Source: Sphingomonadales bacterium
Lineage (GTDB): Bacteria > Pseudomonadota > Alphaproteobacteria > Sphingomonadales > Sphingomonadaceae
Length of the DNA: 64,000 nt
Reading direction: 5' to 3'
Assembly: GCA_016707885.1 (NCBI GenBank)
Contig: JADJGU010000004.1
Coordinates: 133,143 to 197,142, forward strand
Within the stretch, counting starts at the first letter, position 1; each line of letters begins with the position of its first letter. The notes under the pieces were generated by a model, which saw nothing but the letters and a program-made list of their open reading frames with translations, had not been told where the DNA came from and searched no databases. Made by a program: the position numbers and the translations under genes. Shown here piece after piece: positions 29,168 to 39,136 of the stretch.

Positions 29168-30141
29168 CCTCCTCCGGCCAAAGCTGGCGCAATTTCGCGG
29201 ATCACTCGTATTACGGCAGGCAACATCAAAACGCCGATCATCACTGGCAGCATGCAGGCGACAAGCGGAATCGACAGCAGAACCGGCAGGCGGTGTGCCT
29301 TCTCCTCGGCCCGCATCCGGCGTTTTTCGCGCATCTCGTTGGCATAGACTCGCAGCGTGTCACCAACGCTAGAACCCAGCTTGTCCGACTGGATCAGAAG
29401 GGTTGCAAAAGATTTGATTTCGTCAACCTGCGATCGGTCGGCCATCTTGCGCAAAGCCTGTTCGCGTGAAGCACCGGCGCGCAATTCAAGAGTGACGGTG
29501 GACAGCAGTTCGGCCACCAGTGGATGCGACTGCACCATTTCCCGGCCCACTCGATCAAATGCTGCCTCCATGCCCAAACCCGCCTCGACACAAACCAGCA
29601 TCAGATCGAGGCAGTCAGGGAAGCCGTTGACGACTTCCTCGCGCCGACGGTCCGCCTTGGCGGTTATGAACAGGTTGGGAAAATACAGACCGAAAATCGC
29701 CAGCAACACGCCGAAAATATAGAGCTTCATCGGCGAAACTTCAGTGCCGCTGAACAGCGCATAGGCCAGCAATAGCCCGGGGAAGAAAAACAGGGTTATC
29801 AAGCGGATGAGGGTGAATAACTTCGGCGCAGCCGGAGAGTTGAAACCGGCCGCCATCAGCTTGGCCCGCAATTGATCGCCTTGTGTATCAACCAGCGAGA
29901 TGCCGGCTTTTTCAATGCGGTCGGTCAGTCGGGCCCAGCCATGCGAAATTCTGTCCCGACGCAGGCTGGCACCCTCTTTGGAGCCAATGGATCCCGTACC
30001 CAGTTCGTCGAGCCGTCCGCGAATGGCAGACCGATTGAGCAAATAGTTCGACGCCAGCATGACCAGCACGATGACTAACAGGAAGATGAGTACGAGCAGC
30101 GAGATGCGCATCGTTGTCGAAAGGGCGAAATTGGCCAGCAT
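29164..30141 (-). CDS. tadC: Tad pilus inner membrane platform protein TadC
   Basis: 325 residues with an N-terminal membrane segment and a type II secretion F domain (about 150-310): FPDCLDLMLVCVEAGLGMEAAFDRVGREM, then LTLELRAGASREQALRKMADR and a C-terminal hydrophobic pair ending in MIGVLMLPAVIRVI. Paired with TadB it forms the assembly platform driven by CpaF. It sits 1 bp downstream of tadB and overlaps tadD. Confidence 0.93.
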   Translation of the reverse strand: MLANFALSTTMRISLLVLIFLLVIVLVMLASNYLLNRSAIRGRLDELGTGSIGSKEGASLRRDRISHGWARLTDRIEKAGISLVDTQGDQLRAKLMAAGFNSPAAPKLFTLIRLITLFFFPGLLLAYALFSGTEVSPMKLYIFGVLLAIFGLYFPNLFITAKADRRREEVVNGFPDCLDLMLVCVEAGLGMEAAFDRVGREMVQSHPLVAELLSTVTLELRAGASREQALRKMADRSQVDEIKSFATLLIQSDKLGSSVGDTLRVYANEMREKRRMRAEEKAHRLPVLLSIPLVACMLPVMIGVLMLPAVIRVIREIAPALAGGG

Positions 30142-30142
30142 C

Positions 30143-31144
30143 TTAAACTTTCAAGTCAATCATGCGGCGGATCGTAACAAAGCCGATTAGGTACAACACG
30201 ATCAGCCCAATAAAGCCGATGGGGAAGATCGGATCCTGCGCGACATCCATGTAGAAGGCCGGGTTGGTCAAAAACAGCGCACTGAATGCCAATATGGGCA
30301 AAGCTGTCAGGATCAGCGCTGTCATCCGGCCTTCGGAACTTAGCGCCCGTACCTTCATATACATGCTATGCCGTTCGCGAATAACACCAGAGAGGTTAGA
30401 GAGTATCTCGGCGAGATTGCCCCCGGTTTCATTTTGCACCGACAGCGAAACGACAAACATCTGGATATCGTCGATACCCCAGCGGTCTGCCATATTCTGC
30501 AGCGCATCGCGCAAATCCGCACCATAAGCCACTTCATCGACAACCAGGCCAAATTCAGTACCCAGCGGATCTTCCATTTCTTTGGTTAGCAGGTCGAGCG
30601 CCGACGAAATCGGGTGCCCGGACCTAAGACCGCGGACGAAAATGTCGAGCGCAACCGGAAATTGTTCCTGCATCCGCTTCTTGCGCTTTGAAGCCATGTG
30701 CGAGAGCACGATCAGCGGAATACCGGTGCCGAAACACAGCCCGAGCGCAATGGCCAACTGGATGGTACCAAAACCTATGGAATAGCCGGCCAGCCCGGCA
30801 CCGAGCAGAATAAGCCCGATTGCGGCTGTGGTTGCTATCATCATACCCAAAATGATCTGGTGCGGCGGCAGCGGAATACCCGATGCAATCACCGACCGTT
30901 CAACCGCGCGTCCGGCACGACCAATAAGCCCCGACATATCGGCAAAACTATTCGGTGCAGACTTGCGCAGGCGCGACGTCACGATCTCGCGATCCAGCCC
31001 GCCCTCGATCATCTTGAGGCGCTTGTTGATCGCGCGCGACCCCTTGTGCCTTTGCCGCGACATCGCAAGCACGCGTTCGGAAACCAGAAAAACGGCCGCA
31101 AAGATGACGATCAACGCCAATACCCGAAGGACTACAGGATCCAC
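30143..31144 (-). CDS. tadB: Tad pilus inner membrane platform protein TadB
   Basis: 333 residues, with an N-terminal membrane helix, two central helices (MMIATTAAIGLILLGAGLAG; TIQLAIALGLCFGTGIPLIVL) and a type II secretion F domain carrying FPVALDIFVRGLRSGHPISSAL and VQNETGGNLAEIL. It pairs with TadC. Its start overlaps the cpaF stop by a single base. Confidence 0.93.
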   Translation of the reverse strand: MDPVVLRVLALIVIFAAVFLVSERVLAMSRQRHKGSRAINKRLKMIEGGLDREIVTSRLRKSAPNSFADMSGLIGRAGRAVERSVIASGIPLPPHQIILGMMIATTAAIGLILLGAGLAGYSIGFGTIQLAIALGLCFGTGIPLIVLSHMASKRKKRMQEQFPVALDIFVRGLRSGHPISSALDLLTKEMEDPLGTEFGLVVDEVAYGADLRDALQNMADRWGIDDIQMFVVSLSVQNETGGNLAEILSNLSGVIRERHSMYMKVRALSSEGRMTALILTALPILAFSALFLTNPAFYMDVAQDPIFPIGFIGLIVLYLIGFVTIRRMIDLKV

Positions 31145-32511
31145 TATTCGATCTTCTTATCAGGACGGAACAGGTCAGAATTCAACGACACACCGTGGGC
31201 GGCTAGCTCGTCGAGCAACTTCGGCCGGATACCTGTCGCCTCGAAATGGCCGATGACCATGTTGTTTTCATCACGGCCTTGCATGCGGAAGCGGAAGATT
31301 TCCTGCATGGTGATTGTTTCGCCTTCCATGCCGACAATTTCGGACACACTCAGCAAACGGCGGCGACCATCGGACAAGCGCCCAATCTGGATTACCACAT
31401 TAAGCGCCGAGGCAATCTGCGCACGTGCCGAACGGGCAGAAATATCAATACCGCTCATCCCGATCATTTGTTCGATACGCGACAGGGCATCGCGCGGGGT
31501 GTTGGCGTGGACGGTCGTCATCGATCCGTCATGGCCGGTATTCATCGCCTGAAGCATGTCGAACGCCTCTCCGGCACGGACTTCGCCGACGATGATACGG
31601 TCAGGGCGCATACGCAGCGCATTCTTCACCAGGTCGCGCTGTGTCACCTCGCCTTTGCCCTCGATATTGGGCGGACGGGTTTCGAGCCGGGCGACATGGC
31701 TCTGCTGCAACTGAAGTTCGGCGGAATCTTCGATGGTAACGATACGTTCGCGCTCGTCGATGAAAGCCGACATGGCGTTGAGCAAAGTCGTCTTGCCCGA
31801 GCCGGTGCCGCCAGAGATCAGCACATTGCGTCGCGCCTTGACGATGCCTTTCAACACTTCGGCAATCTGCGCAGGCACACTGCCCAACTCGCTGAGCTTT
31901 TCCATATTGATCGGAATTTTGGCGAACTTACGAATCGATAGCAGCGACCCATCGACCGCAAGCGGAGGGACGATAGCGTTGACACGCGAACCATCGGGCA
32001 GGCGCGCATCGACAAAGGGCGAGGATTCATCAATCCGGCGACCGACCGCGCTCACAATTTTCTGGATGATACGCAACAGATGCTTTTCATCCTTGAAGCG
32101 CGTTTCGACACGCTCGAGCACGCCCTTGCGTTCGACAAATACGACTTCAGCCGAATTGACCAGAATGTCGGTGATGCTGTTGTCCTGAAGCAATGGCTCC
32201 AAGGGGCCCAGGCCCAACAGTTCGTCCAATATGTCGGCAACCAGCTGTTTGCGCTCGTCATGGTTGAGCGCATGCTTTTGCTGCGCCAGCTGTTCATGCA
32301 CCAGCTCGCCGATTTCGGTCTCGATCTGCGGCCGGGTCATCGTTTCCAGCGCGGACAGGTTGATGAGATCGATCAGGCGACGGTGGAGCTCGACCTTCAG
32401 ATCAATATAATCGGTGTCGCCCGAATGCGGATCAATGGCCTTTTTCGCCGTTTCTGATGAAACGGCATTTGCATCAAAGGCATCAGCTTTGCGGATTTGC
32501 CACATGGTCAA
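31144..32511 (-). CDS. cpaF: Tad pilus secretion ATPase CpaF/TadA
   Basis: 455 residues. The N-terminal half carries the GspE/VirB11-type N-domain (ILDELLGLGPLEPLLQDNSITDILVN). Walker A is GGTGSGKTTLLNA near residue 232, the Asp box follows near IVTIEDSAELQL, and Walker B/His box region is IIVGEVRAGEAFDML with NTGHDGSMTTVHAN. The enzyme powers pilus polymerisation and, in some systems, retraction. It overlaps cpaE by 4 bp and tadB by 1 bp. Confidence 0.96.
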   Translation of the reverse strand: MTMWQIRKADAFDANAVSSETAKKAIDPHSGDTDYIDLKVELHRRLIDLINLSALETMTRPQIETEIGELVHEQLAQQKHALNHDERKQLVADILDELLGLGPLEPLLQDNSITDILVNSAEVVFVERKGVLERVETRFKDEKHLLRIIQKIVSAVGRRIDESSPFVDARLPDGSRVNAIVPPLAVDGSLLSIRKFAKIPINMEKLSELGSVPAQIAEVLKGIVKARRNVLISGGTGSGKTTLLNAMSAFIDERERIVTIEDSAELQLQQSHVARLETRPPNIEGKGEVTQRDLVKNALRMRPDRIIVGEVRAGEAFDMLQAMNTGHDGSMTTVHANTPRDALSRIEQMIGMSGIDISARSARAQIASALNVVIQIGRLSDGRRRLLSVSEIVGMEGETITMQEIFRFRMQGRDENNMVIGHFEATGIRPKLLDELAAHGVSLNSDLFRPDKKIE

Positions 32512-33701
32512 TCACTCGCGCTTTGGCTGAGCAGCGGCAGCATTTCCGCAATGTCGGTTCCGATTTTGCTGCGCGCACGAATAGCGTTGATCAACACACC
32601 CTGATCATGCGCCGCCCGCACAAGCGGATAGTCATTATGGATGCTATATTCGATCGAATGACCCAAAGCATGCGCGGCATCATCCAGATTGATTGTGCGG
32701 AACATCCGCTTCTCAACCCGGTTCGCGACAACATGGATTTTTTGACCACTGATGCCCTGACTGACGAGCAGTTGCAGTTGCCGCTTGGCCTGCCGCAGGC
32801 TGGCGACAGAAAGCTCTGCGACCAGGAATACAACATCCGACAGCGCCACCAAAGACAAAGTCCAGTTGGTCCAGTTGGTCGGCAGATCGAGGATGACATG
32901 GTCAAATTCCTCGCGCGCAAGTTCGATGATCCGCAACATCTGGTCGGCACTGACCGATTCCAGCGGCATGATATCCATTGGAGCCGGAATGACGTGCAGG
33001 CCATTCTCGGTCTTCGAAACGACCGAGCGCAGCAATTCACGGTCAATCCGTGCGCCTGCCGCCACCAGATCGGCAATCGACAATTGCGAGGACAGCCCCA
33101 TATAAGCACCCGCATCGCCAAATTGCAGGTCGAGGTCGATCAGGCATACGCCTTTTCCAGTGCTGCGCGCTGCCAGTTCGCCGGCAAGATGCGTCGCTAT
33201 CGTCGTTGCGCCGACACCGCCGATGCTTTTCAGCACAGACACAAGCTGCCCCTGTTCGACTTCCGCTGCCTTGTGCGCATCCAGATCATCGCAGATTTCG
33301 GCGATGATCGATGCCAATTCGGAGTGCACCAGCGGCAAGGCAACCACATCGCGTACGCCCTGCTTCAGCAACATGCGCACCAGCGAAACATTCGCGTCAC
33401 GGATGGCAGCGATGATCGGCAGGTCAGGGTGCGATGCGCGGACATGCCGCAAGCGTTCGAGCGATGCAGGCATATCCGGCCGGATTTCGAGGATCAGGAT
33501 CGACGCCGCATCCAGCTGTGCCCCATCCACTGACGCATCCGGCGCCATCGTTGCCAGCAGCACCTGCGCCTGCCCAATCGCCACATCTTCAAACTGGGCG
33601 CTCGTCATCTCGGCTTCGGAAAGGACCAGCAAAACGGAACGCGACTTCAGGTCCAAAACCCAATCCTCCGAGGTAAAATTGATATATTCAGAAACGCCCA
33701 T
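32508..33701 (-). CDS. cpaE: Tad pilus localisation protein CpaE (ParA/MinD-like)
   Basis: 397 residues. Residues about 20-130 resemble a receiver domain lacking the standard phosphorylation site (ILILEIRPDMPASLERLRH). Residues about 145-390 form a MinD/ParA-like ATPase with a deviant P-loop, SIGGVGATTIATHLA (Ala-Thr-Thr in place of Lys-Thr-Thr), plus CLIDLDLQFGDA and VILDLPTNW. CpaE positions the pilus apparatus. The non-Lys P-loop residue is usual in this family. Confidence 0.92.
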   Translation of the reverse strand: MGVSEYINFTSEDWVLDLKSRSVLLVLSEAEMTSAQFEDVAIGQAQVLLATMAPDASVDGAQLDAASILILEIRPDMPASLERLRHVRASHPDLPIIAAIRDANVSLVRMLLKQGVRDVVALPLVHSELASIIAEICDDLDAHKAAEVEQGQLVSVLKSIGGVGATTIATHLAGELAARSTGKGVCLIDLDLQFGDAGAYMGLSSQLSIADLVAAGARIDRELLRSVVSKTENGLHVIPAPMDIMPLESVSADQMLRIIELAREEFDHVILDLPTNWTNWTLSLVALSDVVFLVAELSVASLRQAKRQLQLLVSQGISGQKIHVVANRVEKRMFRTINLDDAAHALGHSIEYSIHNDYPLVRAAHDQGVLINAIRARSKIGTDIAEMLPLLSQSASD

Positions 33702-33715
33702 GATGGTTCCCTGCT

Positions 33716-34357
33716 CTAGTTCGCATGCTCGACCGCGCCTTGCCCATCTTCCATGGTCAAGGTCGCGCTGATCGTTGGCATCGAAAAGGATGCGCCGAAA
33801 AACTGAAAAATTAGTGGAGTGAAAACAATATTGCTGGCTGATACTGTTACCAGTGGCGCAACATCAGCACCATTCGGATCGCCAGCATAACCAAGCCCGG
33901 AATTGGTATAGTTGATAACGACATTGGTTTCTGAAATTGCGGGCGCGATTCGACGCATGCGGGTCACGATTGCGTTAAAGGTGGTTGAGTCAGGCGTTCC
34001 CAGCGTCGAACAAACTGCAGGACTAGTGTATCCGGTGGGGCAATTGCACGAAACCGTCGACCCAGATTTTGAACATTGGACCCTATCGAATTCTGCCAAC
34101 GTTATCGGGGCTCCCTGTCCTAACACTGCTCCAAATTCCTTGGTGCTCAGGCCAGTCGGTACAAAATTGGAAACCACTGCAGCCCGTGCCCCCATTTGAG
34201 TTGCCTTCTCAGCGGTGTTCAACGTCCACATATAGCGGCCAACATCAATGATGCCGAACAAAAACAAAAGGAACACCGGCAATACGAGCGCAAATTCGGC
34301 AGCCGAAGCGCCGCGATCGCAACGCAACATGGATCTTCGGACTATCAACACGCTCAT
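33716..34357 (-). CDS. TadE/TadF-like pseudopilin
   Basis: 213 residues with the TadE N-terminal pattern DRGASAAEFALVLPVFLLFLFGIIDVGRYMW, a leader ending in Gly before a hydrophobic helix with Glu at position +5, followed by a secreted domain with four Cys in CSKSGSTVSCNC and PAVCSTL. Minor pseudopilins prime Flp pilus assembly after CpaA processing. It lies 7 bp after the other tadE-like gene. Confidence 0.85.
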   Translation of the reverse strand: MSVLIVRRSMLRCDRGASAAEFALVLPVFLLFLFGIIDVGRYMWTLNTAEKATQMGARAAVVSNFVPTGLSTKEFGAVLGQGAPITLAEFDRVQCSKSGSTVSCNCPTGYTSPAVCSTLGTPDSTTFNAIVTRMRRIAPAISETNVVINYTNSGLGYAGDPNGADVAPLVTVSASNIVFTPLIFQFFGASFSMPTISATLTMEDGQGAVEHAN

Positions 34358-34364
34358 ATCCCCA

Positions 34365-34841
34365 TCACCGTCGCTTCGGACTGAGCGCGCAAGCTAAATG
34401 TCGCATCGGTGAAGCCCAGCCGAACGAAAAGGAGATGTAGGGCACATCGGCGCTGACGGTAACTACCGGAACATCCATTCCGCTATAAATCGACGTATAA
34501 TCGCCTGAATTATCACAAGTTACATCAACAGTAATCATGGCATTCGTCCACCCAGACAAGCGAACGGTGCCGGTGCCGTCCAGCGTACTTGTCCGTGTAA
34601 GATTTTGCGTGCTTGTTTCTACGCCTGCTGCAACGGTTTCCGTCGCACAATCGAAATTTGAAAACGCTTGCCGTGACGCATAGCGAGCGCCATCGCGTAC
34701 GGCTTTTGTAACGATATGATTATCCCAGAAATATTTGCCCAGTTCAAACGAACCGAACATGAGCACCATAAGAAATGGTGTCACCAGCGCCATTTCCACA
34801 GCCGCTGCGCCATATTGGTTTTTGATCAACTTGCGTAACAT
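34365..34841 (-). CDS. tadE: TadE-like pseudopilin
   Basis: 158 residues beginning MLRKLIKNQYGAAAVEMALVTPFLMVLMFGSFELGKYFW, the typical TadE leader, hydrophobic helix and conserved Glu. A Cys pair (FDCATE, VTCDNSG) may form a disulfide. The C-terminus ends FSFGWASP then a tail whose last residues (CALSPKRR) look less family-like, so an end-proximal indel is possible. It is 7 bp after the TadG-like gene. Confidence 0.83.
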   Translation of the reverse strand: MLRKLIKNQYGAAAVEMALVTPFLMVLMFGSFELGKYFWDNHIVTKAVRDGARYASRQAFSNFDCATETVAAGVETSTQNLTRTSTLDGTGTVRLSGWTNAMITVDVTCDNSGDYTSIYSGMDVPVVTVSADVPYISFSFGWASPMRHLACALSPKRR

Positions 34842-34848
34842 GACATTA

Positions 34849-36417
34849 CTACTCGATCAGTCGCGGAACGTTGCGCTGCGTGATTTGCGCGGCGGCACCG
34901 CCTTGGCCCGTTCCCGCCGCTCCGATCACTTCGACATATATATCGGTACGTTCAGTTATGGCGGTTCGGCAAGGTTGTGGTGGCTGCCCATTGACTGTCG
35001 GATCGCCGCATCGCGTTCGATTGAGGCTGGGCTCTACAAGGAAAACGTCAATATATCCCGCGACAGGCAAATTTCTGCGACCGTTGATGCGGCCATATGC
35101 CCTGCAATTGACGACAGCAGCGGTCATCCGGCGCCGATCAATTCCGTTGGTATTTGGTACAATCCCCGGAGGGTTGCAGACGCCGGTCTGCGGCGTACCA
35201 TAGGCACGCCATCCTGACTTGTTTGATGCCTTACCCGTCGTTCCGCCTAAGCGTGTAGTGGTGTTCTCAGCTTCCCAAAGATAAGTCTGATACCGTGTAA
35301 CGGTGGGACCGAGACCGGGTTCGTCAACCCAGTTCAATCCGGGATGATTAGAACGAAAATAAGCACCGCGATCCCATAAGCCATCACCAATCAGTCCACC
35401 ACTGCAATAGCTGGTGGTTCCTCGTGCATGACAAATATCACGCGGATGCCCCATGATTTCGGGAGTAACCGTTGAAAATAGCTCTGCGTTAGAAGTCGGC
35501 CGATAGCGCTGCGGCGCATTGGTCGAAAGGCTGGCTTCAGTAGCAGGGTTTTCAACCCAGTTACAACTGTTTGCCTGACGCACCAGATCCTTGCGTTCGT
35601 TGGTCGAAGGTGAACAAGGGCCAAGCGAACAAGACGTGTTCATGTCAAAGCGACGGTTCAAACCGTCGAACACAGACGTCATCTGACCCGTTTCAGTGGT
35701 CACCAGATCCGAAGCTACACATTCATCATAAATGACATCGGTTGAAATCGCTTGCTCGAGACGACTTGCACCGCGTCCCAGATAGGCCAGGAAACCAAAG
35801 TTCCCGGGCCCCTTCTGATCGCCACCCTCAAGCATTTTAATTCCCGTGCCGGGAGCGATTGTAACAGTATAGTTCAGATCGCTATTACCGACCGGTTCAG
35901 CCGGATTGCAGATGAAGAAGGGCACCACGCCACAAACAGCGCCCCCGATACCCGCAACTGCACGGCCCTGTACATCGCCGAAAAAGGCGCCGACAACAGG
36001 GGTAAGTGCATAGTTTGCGCGCCGTGTGGCGACGTCGACACGAACCACGGTGGCTGCGGTGTCTACCGTCGTGACCGTGTTGGTCGTGGGGTTGGTGTAG
36101 GCCGAATAGAAAGTCAGCGAACCTATGGCGGTATCGGGCCCAGAGCCATCATTGGCGAAGCGGGTTTGATTGGAAATCAAATCATTAGCGGCCTGGGTTG
36201 CTCTGGTAATTGAGCCGGATGAACCATCCAGCTGGGTTGCTGCAGCAAGGGCTGCCTGATCGGCGGCATTCTGCAATTCGGTGTCGAGGCTGGCGAGGCG
36301 GGCATAATCAAAGGCGATGCCGCCCATGCCGATAAGGGCAAAAAGCGCGAGCGCTACCGTTGGTGCAACTGCGGCACCCTGGTCTTGGCTGAACCTTCTA
36401 ATCCCTGACAAAGACAC
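34849..36417 (-). CDS. tadG: TadG-like pilus assembly protein
   Basis: 522 residues. The N-terminus has the TadG/TadE-like segment QGAAVAPTVALALFALIGMGGIAFDYARLASLDTELQNAADQAALAAATQLDG, shown here as recognition of the DUF2134/TadG opening with its membrane helix. The rest is a large Cys-containing periplasmic or surface part without a VWA motif that I can see. It is the first of three tandem pseudopilin-type genes after cpaC. Confidence 0.85.
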   Translation of the reverse strand: MSLSGIRRFSQDQGAAVAPTVALALFALIGMGGIAFDYARLASLDTELQNAADQAALAAATQLDGSSGSITRATQAANDLISNQTRFANDGSGPDTAIGSLTFYSAYTNPTTNTVTTVDTAATVVRVDVATRRANYALTPVVGAFFGDVQGRAVAGIGGAVCGVVPFFICNPAEPVGNSDLNYTVTIAPGTGIKMLEGGDQKGPGNFGFLAYLGRGASRLEQAISTDVIYDECVASDLVTTETGQMTSVFDGLNRRFDMNTSCSLGPCSPSTNERKDLVRQANSCNWVENPATEASLSTNAPQRYRPTSNAELFSTVTPEIMGHPRDICHARGTTSYCSGGLIGDGLWDRGAYFRSNHPGLNWVDEPGLGPTVTRYQTYLWEAENTTTRLGGTTGKASNKSGWRAYGTPQTGVCNPPGIVPNTNGIDRRRMTAAVVNCRAYGRINGRRNLPVAGYIDVFLVEPSLNRTRCGDPTVNGQPPQPCRTAITERTDIYVEVIGAAGTGQGGAAAQITQRNVPRLIE

Positions 36418-36441
36418 GAAATCACTCCTTTCGCTTTCAGC

Positions 36442-36738
36442 TCAATTGCCGCCTGAAGAGCCCGAAGAGCCGCCGCCACCGCCGCTTCCAGAGCCGCCTG
36501 TGGTGGTTTTCACGCCGACCGGTTTCGTCACAGTCCCCTTGCGATAGCGTTCCTGCGCGGCTGCCGTCTGATCGGCATTGGCGGCCATCGGTTCGGTATA
36601 TTCGGGATCGGGGTTGACGATCTGTGCGGCATAGTTTGACCGCACGGCGTCGCCCATGCCCGGATCATTGGCTGTGCAGCTCGAGAGCAGCCCGAGAGCC
36701 AGCACAGAGCAGAGCATTTTTGCGCGATCAATAGTCAT
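36442..36738 (-). CDS. Small Tad-locus lipoprotein
   Basis: I chose the ATG at 36738, which overlaps the cpaC stop by 11 bp and begins a lipoprotein signal (MTIDRAKMLCSVLALGLLSSC, lipobox LSSC); an earlier in-frame ATG at 36789 would put a basic tail before it. The 98-residue product ends in a Gly/Ser-rich run (GGSGSGGGGGSSGSSGGN). The position matches that of CpaD-like lipoproteins, but the sequence is much shorter than CpaD and no family is recognised. Confidence 0.7.
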   Translation of the reverse strand: MTIDRAKMLCSVLALGLLSSCTANDPGMGDAVRSNYAAQIVNPDPEYTEPMAANADQTAAAQERYRKGTVTKPVGVKTTTGGSGSGGGGGSSGSSGGN

Positions 36739-38177
36739 AGTCTGCGCCTTCTGCTTTGGGGGTTTTCGGGGCCTCGGGCGGTTTCGCATCGGGATCGAGC
36801 GGATTGATGCCCACCGCCTTATCGGTCCGCCCCATCAGGAAAAGGTCGAGTTCGTTCGGGTTTTGCACCCGATCGGTCGGCAATTTGATCTGATCGGCCT
36901 TCACCGGCTGCACGATGCGCGGGGTGACGACGATGACCAGTTCGGTTTCGCCCTTTTGGAAAGCCGGAGGAGCGGAAGAGCGAACCGATAATCGGGATCG
37001 AACCCAATATCGGCACCTGCCGCACCGTGGTCTGGAAATCCTTGCGGATCAGGCCCGCGAGGGCAAAGCTTTCGCCATCGCGCAGTTCGAGCACGGTGTT
37101 CGCGCGACGCGTCTGCAGGCCGGGGATGACGAGTCCGTTGACGGTGATCGATGCGGTCGGGTCAATCGAGCTGACCTCTGGTTCGACCGCCAGGTTGATC
37201 ACGCCATCGGCGAGCACCGTGGGGGTGAAGGCCAGGCTGACGCCAAAGGGTTTGAACTCGATGGTGATGCCGCCGCCACCGTCTTCACCGCCACCGCCGC
37301 TGTTGTTTTGGACTACAGGAACGGGGAATTCGCCACCGGCCAGAAAGGATGCGGTTTCGCCCGAGAGCGCGATCAAGGTCGGCTCGGCGAGGGTCTTGAC
37401 CAGCCCCTTGCGTTCGAGTGCATCGAGCACGGCGTCTATGTTGAGGCCCGCAATGTCGAATGCCTTGCGGAAGACGCCAAAGCTGCCGGTGATCGAATCG
37501 AGGCGCAACACGCCCGCGCCGCCCGCATCGGGAACCAGACCGGCTCCATTGCCCACGGCTGCACCGAACGAACCACCGTCGCTGAAGCCAAAGCCCGAAA
37601 GGCCGATTTGTTTGCCCGTCTGGCGGGATATTTCGGAGAAGCGCACCTCCAGCATCACTTGCTGACTGGCACCGACCGACATCATGTTGACGACCTTTTC
37701 GCCCGCATAAGTCTGCGCCAGTTGCACCGCACGATCGATGGCGGGGCCGTTGGAAACGATACCCGTCAGCACGATGGCGTCGTTTGAAATCCGCGCGCCA
37801 ATCGCCTCACCGGGGATCAGTTCGGACAATTGCCGGCGCAGCGACACAATGTCGGGGCCGACGGCGACATCGACCACCGAAATGACATTATTGGCATTAT
37901 CATAGACGGTCAGGCTGGTGGTGCCCATTTTCTTGCCAAGGACATAGAGCGACCGGTTGGTGATCGGCATGATGTCGGCAATGTCTTCATTGCCGACCAT
38001 CGCCTTGCCAAAGGGACGGTCGACCGTCAGCACCTGGCTTTTGTTCAGCGGCACGTCGAGTTGACCTGCGTGCAGGCCGGCGTCGGAAGAGCTATGATAG
38101 CCCTGTGCCAGTGCCGCGGGGGCCGTGGTCAGCGACAGCGCGAGCGCGACGCCAATCTTGAAAGCTGTATGTGTCAT
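36728..38177 (-). CDS. cpaC: Tad pilus outer membrane secretin CpaC (one frameshift)
   Basis: It starts MTHTAFKIGVALALSLTTAPAALAQ, a signal peptide, at the ATG 4 bp after the cpaB stop. A BON/pilus-anchor N-domain (LNKSQVLTVDRPFGKAMVG, VYDNANNVISVV) precedes the secretin core (MLEVRFSEISRQTGKQIGL, FLAGGEFPVPV, GVSLAFTPTVL, LRDGESFALAGLI). It forms the outer membrane pore for the Flp pilus. Near 36962 the frame changes after GSLFRSSGF; one extra T explains it, and the continuation QKGETELVIVVTPRIVQPV matches the secretin family. The true end is the TGA at 36728, giving about 482 residues. Confidence 0.88.
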
Positions 38178-38181
38178 GCGC

Positions 38182-39116
38182 TCAATACCCCCTGTGGCGC
38201 GAAACGTCGTACGAAGAACTTGCGGTGCCGCGAACAATTTCCACCTCGACACTGTTCGGCGGTTTGCGGCGGACGGGTGCCGCCGTGCCACGCGCCGCGC
38301 CAGCCGCCGCTGCCTGCATCGCAGGGATCGGATAAGGGCTGGCCGCCATGGTCGCGCCGCTGCTGCGCGGTGTGTTATAGAAACTGGGTGAGACGCTGCC
38401 CTGGCCCAGATCGCGGGTGCCGACGGTTTGCGCCATGAAGACATCCTGATTGACCGCATTGCGCAAGGCGAGCGACAAGGTACCGACCTGTCCGGCAAGC
38501 GCCAGTTTCTGCGCGCCTTGTTGATCGACCAACAGGGTTGCGGTCTTGCCGACAGCGGGTTCGTTTTTCTTTTCGTCCGCACCCTGATCGATGGCGATGA
38601 CGCGCACATTTTGCAGCAGCACATCGGTGATCGGGTCGACGGGCCCTCGGCCTCGGTCTTGGGGGTGCGGGTCAACAGCACGTCGACCGCGTCATTGGGA
38701 AGGACGAAACCGGCGACACCGGCGACATCGTTGATGCGCACCGCGACGGCGCGCATATCCGGATCAATCAGCGCCGATATGCTGGCGCGGCCACCGGGGC
38801 CTGTGACTTTTCCGGGAAGAATGGGTTCACCCGCCTCAATCGGGCGCAACGCAACACGCGTTTCAGCCCCGAGAAGCGCTTTGGTGGATTGGAATGCCCC
38901 AGCCGGGACAGAGGTTGCAGGCCAGCTGACCATGCGGATATTTTCGGATGTGAGAGCTGTGCCATAAGCCATCGGCACACGTGCAACAGCGATTTGGACG
39001 AGGCGATTTTCTTCTGCTGCCGTAGCTTGGCTTTTTTCAACGCCGGACAAGTAGCTGTTGGCCAGTAACTACCGCGATGACCCCGCAACTATAATCCAGT
39101 TTCGGTTTGCCGCCAT
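38182..39116 (-). CDS. cpaB: Tad pilus assembly protein CpaB/RcpC (three indels)
   Basis: Reassembled reading: MAANRNWIIVAGVIAVVLAN then SYLSGVEKSQATAAEE, a membrane anchor, followed by an SAF/RcpC domain (VPMAYGTALTSENIRMVSWPA, GEPILPGKVTGPG, AVRINDVAGVAGFVLPNDAVDVLLTRT). Three one-base changes are needed: a missing G at about 39081-39084, an extra base near 39068 and a missing C near 38640, after which the frame continues DPITDVLLQNVRVIAIDQGAD to a TAA at 38182. Product about 311 residues. CpaB is a periplasmic partner of the secretin. Each indel restores family-like sequence, so I treat them as errors. Confidence 0.82.
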
Positions 39117-39136
39117 TTTGCATCCCAATTGCCATT

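Noticed and set aside
36819..39050. A single 743-residue CpaB-CpaC fusion protein
   Set aside because: The central part between the SAF domain and the secretin signal peptide is out of frame with cpaB and includes the intact start and signal peptide of CpaC; an indel near 38640 explains it.
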